DNA of 64,000 nt from Tenebrio molitor (GCF_963966145.1 NC_091053.1:10292001-10356000); one strand, 5' to 3'. Shown: positions 10,343-20,466, counted from the first letter of the stretch. The notes: generated from the letters alone by a model not told the origin. Numbers and translations are program-made.

Positions 10343-10954
10343 TTAACGACGGTGACGGCGGCGTTGTCGCCGGCGGTGGCCGCACAGCGGGCACGGCGCT
10401 CGCTCCGGAATCGCTGGACGTTCCGGGGAGTTCGGGATGTCCCGGCATGGGGGGCCGGCGGCTCGCGGGAGGGGGGCGGCCGGGAGTCGCGGACAGGGGC
10501 AGTCTCGGGACATCAGCCCCATCGTTCCACAGCGCGAGCAAAAGAGCACCATAGGGGCCCGGCAGTCGCCGCGGGAGTGGCCGGGGACGCCGCACCTCCA
10601 ACACAAGGACTCGGGCCGGGGAAGTCGTGTTGCCTGGGGGCCGCGTCCATATGGGTTGTCTTCCACCCACTCCTCGTATTCCACCCCGTCGCTTCGGGCA
10701 TGTCTTTGGCGATTTGGGCCGGTACTGGAGTTGGGGCTGGGGCGGTGTCCTCGGCTGTGTTGTGGCTACTGGCCGTGGTTCCCTGGGGCTTTTCGTGGGG
10801 GCTTCGGTGTTCCTAACGGGGGCTGTCCGGTCGGTGTGGCCGGTCGGGAGACGGACGGCTGGGCTGCCGGGCTGGGGTCCGGGCTGTCCACCCTGGCGAG
10901 GGCGACGTCCACTTCGTCCACCACCGTCCACTCCAAGTCCAGCAGGTGGTCCAT
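10343..10954 (-). pseudogene. Gag-like zinc-knuckle ORF downstream of pol
   Basis: From 10954 the frame begins MDHLLDLEWTVVDE, has a proline-rich middle, an in-frame TAG near 10766, and then continues to two tandem knuckles: CWRCGVPGHSRGDC (CX2CX4HX4C) and CSRCGTMGLMSRDC, where the histidine is replaced by leucine. It ends with a basic tail. Zinc knuckles are diagnostic of Gag nucleocapsid, which normally precedes pol; here the module lies after pol, in the position where an env gene would be. It is adjacent to the arginine-rich frame starting at 11877. A rearrangement cannot be excluded. Confidence 0.65.
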
Positions 10955-11203
10955 GGTGTGGACTGAGTTGGGCGACGGAGGTACCTGCGGATACGAGTGT
11001 AGTCGTTAGTTGTGCTGTCGGTCTGGGAGGTTCATTGTGGGAGAGGGTGGCGGTCCGGCGGATGTGTTCCCGGGGTTGAATGGCGCACACCTGGTAAGGG
11101 CCGGGGGGTTTGGGGGGCGGTCACGGCGTACCGGAGCGGGGCTCGGCGGTCGGTTGGCGGTCGGACAAACCTAGTACAGTCCGGGGAGGGATTCGGGGGC
11201 CGG

Positions 11204-11877
11204 TTACGGTTCCCAGGCCCGAGGTGTCCCCTCGGATCGGACATATTGGCGAATGCGTTTCCCGGTGCGGGTCCACTTCACTTTCCGGTGTCGGGGCCGT
11301 CGGGGACGCGTTCCTCCTGGACACGGCCGGTCTCCCTGTGGATCAGCGGTTTGTGCGGGCGGGAAACACGCCTGGTGCGGCAGCGCCGTGATGCCCTCTA
11401 CCGTTGTTGCCGTCGGGGTGGTGGTCGTGCCCGTAGGCGGTGCTTTCGGCCGGCCGGTCGGTGTCGAGACCGGTGGAGTCCTGTCGGGAACACGGGGCAG
11501 CGGTAGCGACCGCAGCGGCGTTGGGCGTCGGCTGCGGACGGTCAGGTCCATTGGGATCCCAGACCCCGGTGATTCCCCTGTCAGCCGAGGGAGGGCCCGC
11601 TTGTCCAATCCGTTGATCCAGCAGATGGAGGCGGCTGGTCGGGTCTGCGGGAGCAGGAGGTTTTCCCGCTGGCAGTTGGGCCTGTCTGTGGGGGGTTCCG
11701 TGCCCTTCTCTTCCCGTCCTGGAGGGTCCGCGGCGTCCTCCTGAGCCGTTGCTGCAGCTGGTGGGCGGCCCGTCGGGCGGCTTGGGCCAGCTCAGCCTGG
11801 CCTGTCTGTCGGCGACGCCGCTGCTGCTTGGCGCTGGGCAAGTCCGCTGGCGCCGGTGGGGCTCGTGGGTTCGGCAT
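11204..11877 (-). pseudogene. Proline/arginine-rich ORF directly after pol
   Basis: An ATG lies three bases after the pol stop (TAA AGG ATG on the minus strand). The protein starts MPNPRAPPAPADLPSA, contains a basic, glutamine-rich helix (QAELAQAARRAAHQLQQ) and, after a probable frameshift near 11680, reads ENLLLPQTRPAASICWINGL. The close spacing suggests a genuine second cistron. With the zinc-knuckle frame downstream it may form one Gag-like protein of roughly 500 residues, now broken by frameshifts. No known domain is recognised in this half. Confidence 0.45.
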
Positions 11878-11880
11878 CCT

Positions 11881-14253
11881 TTAAATGGCGACACAGTCAG
11901 TCGGGGGTTCGGTCATTCGGTAGGGTTTCAGGTCTTTGATGTGAGCTCTGAGGATCTTCTGTCCGGAAGGGGATCGGAGGTTGTACACCACTGGAGAGAG
12001 GACTTTCGTGACGGTGTACGGGCCGGAGTATTTGGGAGCTAGCTTCGCCGCGAAACCTTTGGCACCGGATGACAGCGGGTGGTCCCGTTTGAGAACGCGG
12101 TCCCCTAGGTGACATCGCCATTCCCGGTGACGAAGGTTATAATGCTTGCTTTGTTTCGCAAATGCGCGTGCTCAGTTCACCCGGACGAGTTCGAAGGTGT
12201 CCTTCAACAAGCGAAGCCTCTCGGAGTGGTGAACAGCGTCGGCAGCTTCGTTTACCTCATCGGCGGTGGTGTCGGCGGGCGGATCGGCGGCGGTGTCGGC
12301 GGACGGATCGGCGGCGGTGTCGGCGGACGGATCGGCGGGTGGATCGGCGGCGGTGTCGGCGGACGGATCGGCGGCGGCATTTCCGGGTGTCGGACGGTGG
12401 ACTGCATTGGGTACCACGAGTTCGCGGCCAAAGTTCAGCAGTGCTGGCGTGTACCTTGTCGACTCGTGGCGTGAGGTGTTGAGGGCGAACATTAGCTCCG
12501 GAAGACGGGCGTCCCACTTCTTTTGGTCGGCCTCGCAGAACTGGGCCACCATGGTCTTCAGGGTTTTGTTCGTCCTTTCCACGGGGTTCGCCTGGGGCGT
12601 GTATGGCGGTGTCAGCCGGTGTACAATCCCAAGTTCCTGGAGGAGGGTGCGAAATGTTCCGCCTGTGTATTGGGTCCCATTGTCCGAGATCACCGTCACT
12701 GGGCATCCGAATCGGGTGATGACCTCCTCGTAGAGCGCTTGAGTGACCGCACGGGCGGTAGCTTTTCGGACGGCTCGGCACTGTACCCATTTGGTGAACC
12801 GGTCCTGCATGACGACGTAGCAGTTGCCTCGACTGGAGCGGGGGAGAGGGCCCACCAGGTCGGTGCTGACAGTCTCCCATGGCTGCCGGTTCGGTGTCGG
12901 GTACATTTTCCCCGGCGGTTGCTGCTGCGGCGTTTTGTACCGTTGGCAGGATGGGCAGTTCCGGACGTACTGGGCGGCCTCTCGGAACATGCCGGGCCAA
13001 TAGTACCGGAGCGCCAGACGGGCGGTGGTCTTCGCGATCCCCAGATGACCAGCAGTGGGGTTGTCGTGACATTCCCTCAGGACGGCGGCTCGAGCCGGCT
13101 TGGGGACACATAGCTTCCATGGGTCGCTTAGCTCGGACTCGGTGGAATCGGACATGTCCCGGAAGTGACGGTGGAGTCGCTCATTCCGGATACAGTAGTC
13201 CGGGTGAGTGGTCGGGTCCTTTTCCACCTCTTGTCGCATCCTGTTGTACCAGTTGCATCCGGGGGCGTCTTCCAGTGCAAACAGGTCTTCGGGGGTGGTT
13301 TCATCTTCGGTTGCGGCGGGCTGTCGGGAGAGAGTGTCAGCCACCCGGTTCAGGACTCCCTTTCGGTAGCGGATGTCGAAATCGTGCTGCTGTAGGAAGA
13401 TGGTTCACCGGGCGAGTCTTCCTGCCGGATTTTTGATGGTCTGGAGCCACTTGAGGGACTGGTGGTCGGTGAGCACGGTGAAGCGGTAGCCTTCCAGGTA
13501 TGGCCTCATCTTCTCGATGCCCCATACCACGGCCAGACATTCCTTTTCGGTTGTGGAGTAGGCCTGTTCGGGTTTGGTCAGGCTCCGGCTGGCATAAGCG
13601 ATCACATGGTCGCCTCCGTCCACGTACTGAGTCAGCGCTACTCCCAGCCCTGTGTCGGCTGCGTCGGTCTGTAAGACAAAGGGCTTACCGAAGTCCGGAC
13701 AGGCGAGGACCGGAGCGGCAGAGAGGCTATCCTTAAGGGTTTTGAAGGCAGCGTCCTGTTCCAGGGTCCAGTCCCATCCGCCACCTTTCTTCAGGAGTCG
13801 GTTCAGCGGGGCGGCGATCCGGGAGAAGTCAGGAATGAAGCGACGGTACCACGAGGCCATGCCCAGGAAGCGCCTCAGCTGACGAAGCGTGTTGGGGGTG
13901 GCCAACTGCCGGATGGCGGCTACCTTATCTGGATCGGTCCGGATGCCGGCTGCCGTGACGACGTGGCCCAGGTAGGTCAGGCTACGACGTCCAAATTGGC
14001 ACTTGTCGGGATTCAACCGGAGGTTGGCGGCTCGTAGGCGACGAAACACTTCTTGGAGTACCTCCAGGTGCTGCTCGAAGGTATCACCGAGTACGACGAT
14101 GTCATCCAGATAGGCGAAGCAGTACGGGTCCAACTCTGGCCCGATGACCCGGTCCATTAGGCGCTGGAAGGTGGCTGGCGCCGAATGTAATCCGAACGGC
14201 ATGACTCGGAATTGATACAGCCCCCGGGACGGGACCGTAAAGGCGGTAATCGG
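11881..14253 (-). pseudogene. pol: Gypsy pol: RT, RNase H, integrase, GPY/F tail
   Basis: One continuous reading frame apart from two in-frame TGA codons. It starts inside the reverse transcriptase (TAFTVPSRGLYQFRVMPFGL), has the catalytic YLDDIVV, then the connection and RNase H (VLQTDAADTGLGVAL, LTDHQSLKWL). A TGA at 13402 replaces the tryptophan expected before TIFLQQ. The integrase (13344 onward) has the HHCC finger (H93, H100, C130, C133 of that segment), and the DD35E triad in TDLVGPL, SDNGTQY and NPVERTNKT. A second TGA at 12169 stands where arginine is likely, followed by a GPY/F-type domain (KYSGPYTVTKV). The RT N terminus, protease and any upstream Gag are missing. Confidence 0.9.
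12262..12380. repeat. In-frame 24-bp tandem repeat inside integrase
   Basis: The plus-strand unit GTCGGCGGACGGATCGGCGG recurs with small variants, encoding ADPSADTA-type repeats on the minus strand between the catalytic core and the GPY/F domain. Because the unit is a multiple of three, the reading frame is preserved. Confidence 0.85.
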
Positions 14254-14281
14254 TCAAAACTGATAATTGAGGTACGGATAC

Positions 14282-15334
14282 TGTTACATTTTTTTAAAAA
14301 TGCAAGTTTTCTCCATGATTTGGTCATCGTACGCACGAAGTTTTCCGCCAAAAATAATAATAACCCGAATTGACAGGGGTGAAACTATAAAAGACAGGAG
14401 AGAGTGCGGGGAGGGGCTTTTGGTCTTGGGTCTTTGGTCAGGGAGGTCAGATCGGTGCGGGACTGTGAAAGGGGCTGAAACGGCGAGTGGTTGAACGGCG
14501 AGAAAAGGGTGCGGAGGCGTCGAAGGTCCGAAGAGGGTGAGGCTGGAGGAAGAGTCCAGGAAGTCCAAACCCAGACGCCGAGGAGCGGATTTGCGGATCC
14601 CCGACGGAAGGTTCGTGAAGAACCAAACGCCGGAGTGCGGAGTCAAATTTCACGCCCGGATTTCGTCATCAACTGTGGGCCCGAGGAAGCCCCGAGAAAA
14701 GTCCAGGTCTCCAGAGACGTCGACCGCCCCGTGACGATCAAGGCCAGGGTGATAGAAAAATTTTCTTAGTTTTCGCGAAGCCAGCGCGTCGTTTCAGGCA
14801 GCACGTTTTTTGTAAGAGTTCTTGTTTATTTTATTTCTTTATCTTTTGTGTCCTCTTCCGCCGCGCGACTTCCTTTTCTATTTTGAATTTAGCTTTTTTT
14901 TTGGGAAACGAGGTGAGGCTCGAGGGAACGGTCCCGCCGATCGTGGGCGGCGTAGACGAATAGCGTCGAGGACGATATCGGGCTTCACTTTCGGCTCTCC
15001 CCTTTTTTTTAAATCTAGTTTTTGAATTCAATTTATTTTTCGAGAGTTTTCCTTTTTTTTTGTCGCGACGAAGGCACAACCCTTCATTTTTGTTCATAAT
15101 TATTGAGTGTGAGAAACGTTTTTATTATCAAATAATCAGATTTGTACGTGTGCAGAACTGGGTGAAAATATATTCATTTCGTTTAAACCACTCAGAGTTT
15201 TCTTTCTTCCCAATATCACCACCCACCCCCACATTTAGGTTGTACTCTCGAGCAGTCTCCAGTGCATCTCGACCCGAAGTCTGTTAAATCGTTATTTTGG
15301 GAAATTTTCACCATCAGGGAAAATAAATAACGTA
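14282..15334 (+). repeat. Solo LTR with TATA box
   Basis: Begins TGTTACATTTTTTT and ends ATAAATAACGTAACA, so the ends are short inverted repeats (TGTTAC/GTAACA) as in LTRs. The left flank is ATAC and the right flank GTAC, an almost identical 4-bp duplication. A TATA box lies at 14386 on the plus strand, the middle is GC-rich, and the 3' part is T-rich. No polypurine tract or primer site adjoins, so it is probably solo. It is in opposite orientation to the neighbouring gypsy pol and belongs to a different family. Confidence 0.65.
14386..14393 (+). promoter_or_regulatory. TATA box of the LTR
   Basis: TATAAAAG sits about 100 bp inside the LTR and precedes a GC-rich, probably transcribed, region. 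Typical of an LTR core promoter. Confidence 0.6.
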
Positions 15335-15389
15335 ACAGTACCTAGCTTTTCTTTTGTATTGTTGTCTTTCAATAGATTTATTTTTCACA

Positions 15390-16407
15390 ATTATTTATGC
15401 ATTATTTGTTAAATTCGATGTTCGAAATGCCTCCATTTGATTCAATGCAAGTGGTGGCTGTGGAATTCTGACAAACATAATCTTTGAAATGATTCCATAA
15501 ACCGGGAAGTTTTTGAGAAAAACGCATATTTTTCACCATTTAACCGAACAGAAAGTTTAAACGGGCACACTTGAATAAAAATGTTTCTAAAGTCCATTCA
15601 CGTTGGATTTTCCTCTCAAGGTCAAATAATTTAATTTTTTGGCTCTGTAATAATGTTTTGTAAATAGTGACATGCAGCTAACCAACATAATGCGATTTAG
15701 CAATGCTCAATCCAACCTGTACGGTGTTTACCTGCATGTCACTATTTACAAAACATAATTACAGAGCCAAAAAATTTAATTATTTGACCTTGAGAGGAAA
15801 ATCCAACGTGAATGGACTTTATCATTCTAGAATTTATAATTTTTATTGAGTATTTGAATTTACCAAAGTATTTCCAACGATTCCAGCCCATAAATTAATA
15901 CAGAACTTTTCCTGATTTGCACGTTCCCTAAGAAGATTTGAATTTTCGAGCATTCATCGGTAAACAAAATTTGTTTAGAAAAATTGTTGTTCGAAATGTT
16001 TTTATTCAATAACCATCGACAAAAGCGTACTCTTCAAGGATAGTCTTCCTCTCGTAGATGTTGAACTCGGGTATGATGTTGACGATCGCCTTTGATAATT
16101 CGATGGGTTGTGGATTTTGAAGAACCACACATTTGTGATATGACTCACACACTCCTTCTAAGGTCTTGTCCGACAACCTCCAGTTGCTCCAGTATTGCTT
16201 CTTCCATTGCATGGACTCTTGCTGTACCTGGTGCCCCAGCAACCCGTATGTCTTGCTCTACTTATCAATCTTAAAATGACGTGAGGATTGGGACGACGCC
16301 GATTTGGAAATCTAGCAGCGTATTCTTCATCTGCAACTGTAGCATTCTGATTACACTCACCTTATAGTAGAACCATATCAAGATATTCTTCATTAGAATA
16401 AGGCATG
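15390..16407 (-). pseudogene. Mariner-like (IS630-Tc1-mariner) transposase relic
   Basis: The start MPYSNEEYLDMVLL (16407) is followed by an acidic, then basic segment EEYAARFPNRRRPNPHV, a helix-turn-helix part (SKSTTHRIIKG, about 16.1 kb) and RVRFCRWLLNKN leading to ILFTDECSK, where TDE carries the first catalytic aspartate. There are frameshifts and in-frame TGA codons (about 16034 and 16145). A MITE at 15590-15819 interrupts the remainder, and the frame is lost at the LTR boundary near 15335. The terminal repeat of the same element lies just upstream (16560-16675). Confidence 0.7.
15590..15819. mobile_element. Foldback MITE, 230 bp (AAGTCCATTCACGTTGG)
   Basis: Arms of about 94 bp are nearly identical inverted copies (starting AAGTCCATTCACGTTGGATT), separated by about 40 bp; TA is present on both sides. 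It is inserted in the mariner-like relic. A truncated end of the same family is found at 22295-22323. Confidence 0.92.
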
Positions 16408-16559
16408 ATTTTAGACTTGAATGACAAACGTCAGTGTCAAAAAAATTCATTACACATAGATTGTTACTATTTTACTTAAAAATACATTTGTTAAAGCAAT
16501 GATCACTACGGACATAATTTTTTTCTTTTCTAAATCGGATCTCTTATTGGTCAAATTTA

Positions 16560-16675
16560 CTACTGTGTAGTTTCTAAACTATGATAGCCTGGCAATTTTT
16601 TTTTGAAGATTCTGATTTAATTGTTAATAAACTACGGCTCCTTCATGGGAAGGGCGTTAATTCTGGGACACCCGG
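16560..16675 (-). repeat. Terminal inverted repeat, right copy
   Basis: Reading on the minus strand from 16675: CCGGGTGTCCCAGAATTAAC, then CGCCCTTCCCATGA, matching the left copy at 4027. It is followed by TA. It lies about 270 bp before the start codon of the mariner-like transposase, as expected for the 5' end of that element. Confidence 0.75.
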
Positions 16676-16739
16676 TATAAAGTGTTAAAATGGTTCAAAT
16701 TAAAAAACACATACGTGGGCTGAGGTTCAGATTTTTGCA

Positions 16740-17010
16740 CCATTTTTTGTTAACAAAGGTGTTGATATTAACGAAGACATGTTGTTCAATCAGCTGTATT
16801 TGTTATTTTTACAGCTTCTATTCAAAATGGGCAAATTATTTCAGGTGTCAAATCTCAAGATGAAAGTGGTTATTCAGAATTATTAAAAATGTGCCAATAT
16901 TTTTTTTTTCTATACCAGCACACAATGCAAATGTGGAAAGAGTATTCTCTTTAATTAACAGTCAACGGCCTGATGAAAGAAGCCGACTAAAGAGAGAAAC
17001 AGTGAAAGTT
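16740..17010 (+). pseudogene. hAT transposase C-terminal fragment
   Basis: With frame changes the plus strand reads GVDINEDMLFNQLYLL, then an LLKMCQYFF region and SIPAHNANVERVFSLINSQ. The last is the hAT dimerisation signature (xNAxxERxFS). Upstream catalytic parts are absent. No terminal repeats were identified. Confidence 0.75.
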
Positions 17011-17267
17011 AGTAATAATGGGCCTAACAACATCCCGACGCAACCAAATAAACATAGATACCAATTGAACTTTTTATTTTTCAATAAAAAATTCACATTA
17101 ATTTAGATGTCAACTTCATGTCAAATTTAAAAAAAAACTAAAACCAACTATGTTTTTTTTAAATAAATATAAATTATCCACGAGGCCGATGAAAATGTAT
17201 AACTGGTTGCGTTTCAATGTTTATAAGGCTTATTATTATGAATCTAGGTAAATCTCTGGAAGACGAA

Positions 17268-17366
17268 TTGCTCGAAACACCTGCTCGAAAGTCAATTGCT
17301 CGAATATGACCTTGCTCGTATTGCAAGTTCCTCGAACCGCAGTTTCTTGAAAATGTTTTGCTCGAA
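17268..17366. repeat. Seven-copy array of TTGCTCGAA, period about 15 bp
   Basis: TTGCTCGAA or one- to two-base variants occur at 17268, 17281, 17296, 17312, 17328, 17343 and 17358. The nine-base core is conserved while the spacers differ, which argues for selected sites (for example transposase-binding subterminal repeats) rather than a simple microsatellite. Confidence 0.75.
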
Positions 17367-17689
17367 GGTAATTATCATACACATGACAATGCAGTGATTG
17401 TTATTACGAAGGCCACATCCCTATTGTATTTAATAAATTAAAAAAAACTGTTTTACACAAAATTTTTAACTTCTGATTTTTACATTGATATGAGGATTAA
17501 TTTCTAAAATTTATAGACGAAATTACCGAAGAAAAATATGAATTAGATTTTAGATTAGATTAACCGATTTTAAAAATCTGAAGATTGTTTTTTTTTTATG
17601 ATATGGGATTTGTAATTGCGGTACCGGTAAAGATTTACAGCCGTTAGAGATCTTCGGGTGCAGGCACTTGAGACTCCATTATTTTCTCG

Positions 17690-17870
17690 GGCGTATGGGA
17701 GTTGGACCACGTTATCTGAGTTTTCTAAGTATTCCGGAGGGTAGGGGATTAAAGGCGTACACGGGTTGGGCGTAGACCAGTTGGGCCAACGCTACGGGCC
17801 GTCCCTAATCTCAGAGTCGGAGTTGGGCCAAATATGTGTAGCCAGGGGATTAAGAACCCTGTCACCGACT
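17690..17870. other. TTGGGCCAA motif cluster
   Basis: Variants of GTTGGRCCA or TTGGGCCAA recur several times here and again at 19060-19165 in both orientations. They could be subterminal repeats of a larger decayed element spanning 17.7-19.2 kb. Confidence 0.4.
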
Positions 17871-18015
17871 TAGACAATTATTGGAAAAGATGAGCCCTTA
17901 TAACGAAGGTTGTCGTAAAAGTGGTAAGTAACCGAACGCCAATGATCCGCAGGTACAAGTCTTGAATCGTCTTGAACTGAATCAAGAAACAGAGTCCAAA
18001 TGCAGTGAAATAGTA

Positions 18016-18896
18016 CAGGGTGCCCATTTTATCTCTTCCCGTCTTACGGTTTAGCAATAGGCAGCACATCATACATTGCACAGATATCTTGGTGGAATTA
18101 TTTATTTTTTAAAATAAGAAACATAGTTAGCCAAAGTGAAACATTTAATATGCCACAAAGTGACATAACGCATAACCTAATAGCTTAAACAAGAGTTCCT
18201 CTATTAAACAGCAAAAGAGTAATTTAGAGCAACTTCGGTCTCCATTGTAGTAACTGCGACGCCTAGCTCTTTTTTTCTTGAATTTCCCATGTTCTCTTAA
18301 CGTTATTTCAAGATTCCTGAAGACGTGATTTCTAGGAGTTCTTCTGTTGAGATAGCGTCTAGCGTAAAGTCGGATTGCTGCTTCATAATTCCCGTGAGAT
18401 TCTCCTAGTATGAGCAACATATCCACTTTTTCGGAATTAGAGGGCATTTTTTTAGAATTTATAACTCATACAACTAAAGTTGAATTTTGAAACGACTTTT
18501 TAAACACTAGTTAACATTTTGGGTCGTTTATGATGGTCTCATTACTAGGGGATTATTTACCTACCCTGTAACAAAAACTCTCGATGGTACCTGCGGATTA
18601 TTGAGGATCGGTTACTCACCACTTTTACGACAATCTTTGTTAGCGGGCAATAAACCACTAAAGGAAGCAAAAGGTCGTTTTAAAATATCGATAGACGCAC
18701 TTTATTTCCAAATTTTTGAAGTATTTGATGACTGATCTCATCCATGACGGATGCATGACGGCATGACGGTAATATTCAATGCAACCTTTTGAAAATTTTC
18801 AAAAACATTTTTTTTTAAACATAGGAATCTCCGAAAAGTAAATTGTGTTGCCTATTTTGTAGTTTTAAGGCGGGAACAGATAAAATGGGCACAGTG
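18016..18896. mobile_element. TIR element with a DUF4817-type ORF
   Basis: CAGGGTGCCCATTTTATCTC at 18016 is mirrored by CACTGTGCCCATTTTATCTG read backwards from 18896; both ends adjoin TA. The 881-bp element keeps only an N-terminal DNA-binding ORF on the minus strand (18447-18145). It is therefore a deleted derivative of a Tc1/mariner-related family. Confidence 0.8.
18145..18447 (-). pseudogene. DUF4817-like helix-turn-helix, N-terminal transposase fragment
   Basis: The first 65 residues read MPSNSEKVDMLLILGESHGN then AAIRLYARRYLNRRTPRNHVF and a basic tail. This pattern is that of DUF4817, a DNA-binding N-terminal domain found in insect mariner-like transposases. The frame is open for 100 codons, but everything after about residue 70 is unlike a transposase, so the catalytic domain has been deleted. 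Confidence 0.7.
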
Positions 18897-19199
18897 TATA
18901 TCAAGAGTTGAAAATGAAAGAATTTTCAACGCGTGGTATACACGATATTTTTCCGACCACAAAAAAAAAACGCTAATATACTCCATATAATTTTTGTTAC
19001 ACCAATTTCAAAGAAATTAGGAATTAAATTTTTTTATTGAGAACAACTAATTACCTACAAGCTTGGCCCAACAGGCCCATGGGATTAAGTTGACCGTTTA
19101 CTTGACATTACTGGACGCAGGTAGGTTGGCCCAACTGGCCGACTCCGCACGGGTTGGACCACGCTACCTAACTTATTAAATCAAATTAAACAATTCAAA

Positions 19200-19800
19200 G
19201 TACATCCCTAAAATTCCAAGATTTCAAATAGTGCCCACATGTTAACTGAGAATCTACCGCTGGTATCAATTTTCCTAACATACCTTTCGTAATATCGCTG
19301 GTTTCTCGGTCTGTAGACACGTAACCGACCAGAGGAAAATGATTGAAACACTTTTTCATCAGTGAAGATTACATGTTCCCAGAAATTATTTTCTCTTAAA
19401 ATATAGTCGAGTGCAAATCGCACTCTTGTTTCCTTGTGTCTCGGCTTCAGTCGGAACTTTCTGGCAGCCGAGTGGTTTCTTAGATTCGCTGCTCATATCC
19501 GACGACGAGCGGTATGGATCGACGCTGGAAAATTTGTAAGACCCAACGTATCTACTGCAGACAAAAAAGGTCTACTTATTTTCAATTACACGCAATAGTG
19601 TTTGATCTGCTTCTTCCGTCGATGTTCGTGGACGCCCTGAACCCGCTTTCCTTTCAAGTAATCCACTCTCTTTCCGTCTCACAATAAAATTTACCGAATT
19701 TTTTGGAAGTCCCAACTGGGTTGCCACCCTAGCTTCTGACATCCATCTCTATCAGCCAAATAATTTTTACTCTATTAAGATACGATATTGGGGCCATAAT
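19200..19800 (-). pseudogene. Tc1-like transposase relic
   Basis: On the minus strand: ISYLNRVKIIWLIE, HTH segment SEARVATQLGLPKNSVNFIV, the linker GSGRPRTSTEE, a second HTH NFPASIHTARRRI, and then VIFTDEKVFQSFSSGRLRVY with the first catalytic aspartate. It then stops near 19208, so the QDN and DLNPIE catalytic blocks are gone. The DEKxFQSxxSGRLRVYRP stretch is strongly similar to the intact Tc1 at 20748-21749, placing both in related families, but the N termini differ. Confidence 0.85.
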
Positions 19801-19849
19801 TTTTAATGTTTAGATTAAAATTTTGACAATTCTTTTTTGAATGACGTTT

Positions 19850-19925
19850 TATTGACATTAGCCCTAATTAAGCAGGCAAAATTTTTAATTTGTGACACTA
19901 GCGGGAAATTTCTAAATGACCTTGA
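19850..19925. repeat. Fragment of the CAGTCGCGAGC MITE family
   Basis: AAGCAGGCAAAATTTTTAAT followed by AAATGACCTTGACGGCCAA aligns with the right half of the complete MITE at 22340-22587. The other half is missing. Confidence 0.6.
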
Positions 19926-20466
19926 CGGCCAAGGGTGCGTTCATGAAATTTACTCGAGTAACTCTGGAGTAACCCAAGGCGTTTATGACAACATCTGCGT
20001 TAACCCGAATATCCGGATTGGGCGTTCATAAGCACAGTTAGGTTTTACACCCAGTTAACACTTTTAACCCACCTCCTAGCCATGGGTAAAATTAACACCG
20101 GATGCGCATGGTGGCAACCGCGTGATTATTTAATTTTATTACCACCAACAATATTTTTGCTCGACTAAAAAACACATTTATGTCAAAATTATGTCTATTT
20201 TTTAATACATTCATTTAAAAATGAACCCAAAATGAACCCAATAGGAAATTATGTGAAGTTTCTTTCATTGGAAGCGATGGAAGTAAGGAATGCATCTAAA
20301 TGATGGAACAAATTTGGCAATAAAATTTCAGTTATTCAGAGACACTTATACGTTTTGATTGTGGTTGTGAGTGTTGTGACGTTTCAAGAATGTATTGTTA
20401 CAATTGCATACCACAAAAGAAAGGTGTATTTTGATTTTTAATGATTTTTTTCTAATTTTCGATGTA

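Larger units (their letters stand above)
8376..14253 (-). mobile_element. Ty3/gypsy LTR retrotransposon, 5'-truncated
   Basis: On the minus strand: truncated reverse transcriptase, RNase H, integrase and GPY/F-type tail (14253-11881), a proline/arginine-rich and zinc-knuckle region (11877-10343), a non-coding stretch, a polypurine tract (near 9781-9792) and an LTR (9780 downwards). There is no 5' LTR, Gag or protease before the RT; the break at about 14253 is close to an LTR of another family. The element is GC-rich, unlike its surroundings, suggesting a family with its own codon bias or recent arrival. Pol has only two premature stops, both TGA. Confidence 0.85.

Noticed and set aside
10187..11744. 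Long plus-strand open frames opposite the Gag-like region
   Set aside because: GC-rich complement of the minus-strand gypsy coding region; no recognisable motifs.
12109..13436. Plus-strand frames opposite integrase
   Set aside because: Shadows of the pol frame; glycine repeats reflect the 24-bp tandem repeat.
14282..15334. 5' LTR of the 8-14 kb gypsy element
   Set aside because: Wrong orientation (TATA on the plus strand) and no resemblance to the 3' LTR at 8.4-9.8 kb.
16006..16242. 78-codon minus-strand ORF as a separate gene
   Set aside because: A different frame of the same DNA gives the recognisable mariner-like sequence (SKSTTHRIIKG, RVRFCRWLLNKN), so this frame is a shadow.
19929..20035. 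Complete copy of the GGGTGCGTTCATG element
   Set aside because: The second GGGCGTTCAT is in direct, not inverted, orientation, so no complete element is defined.
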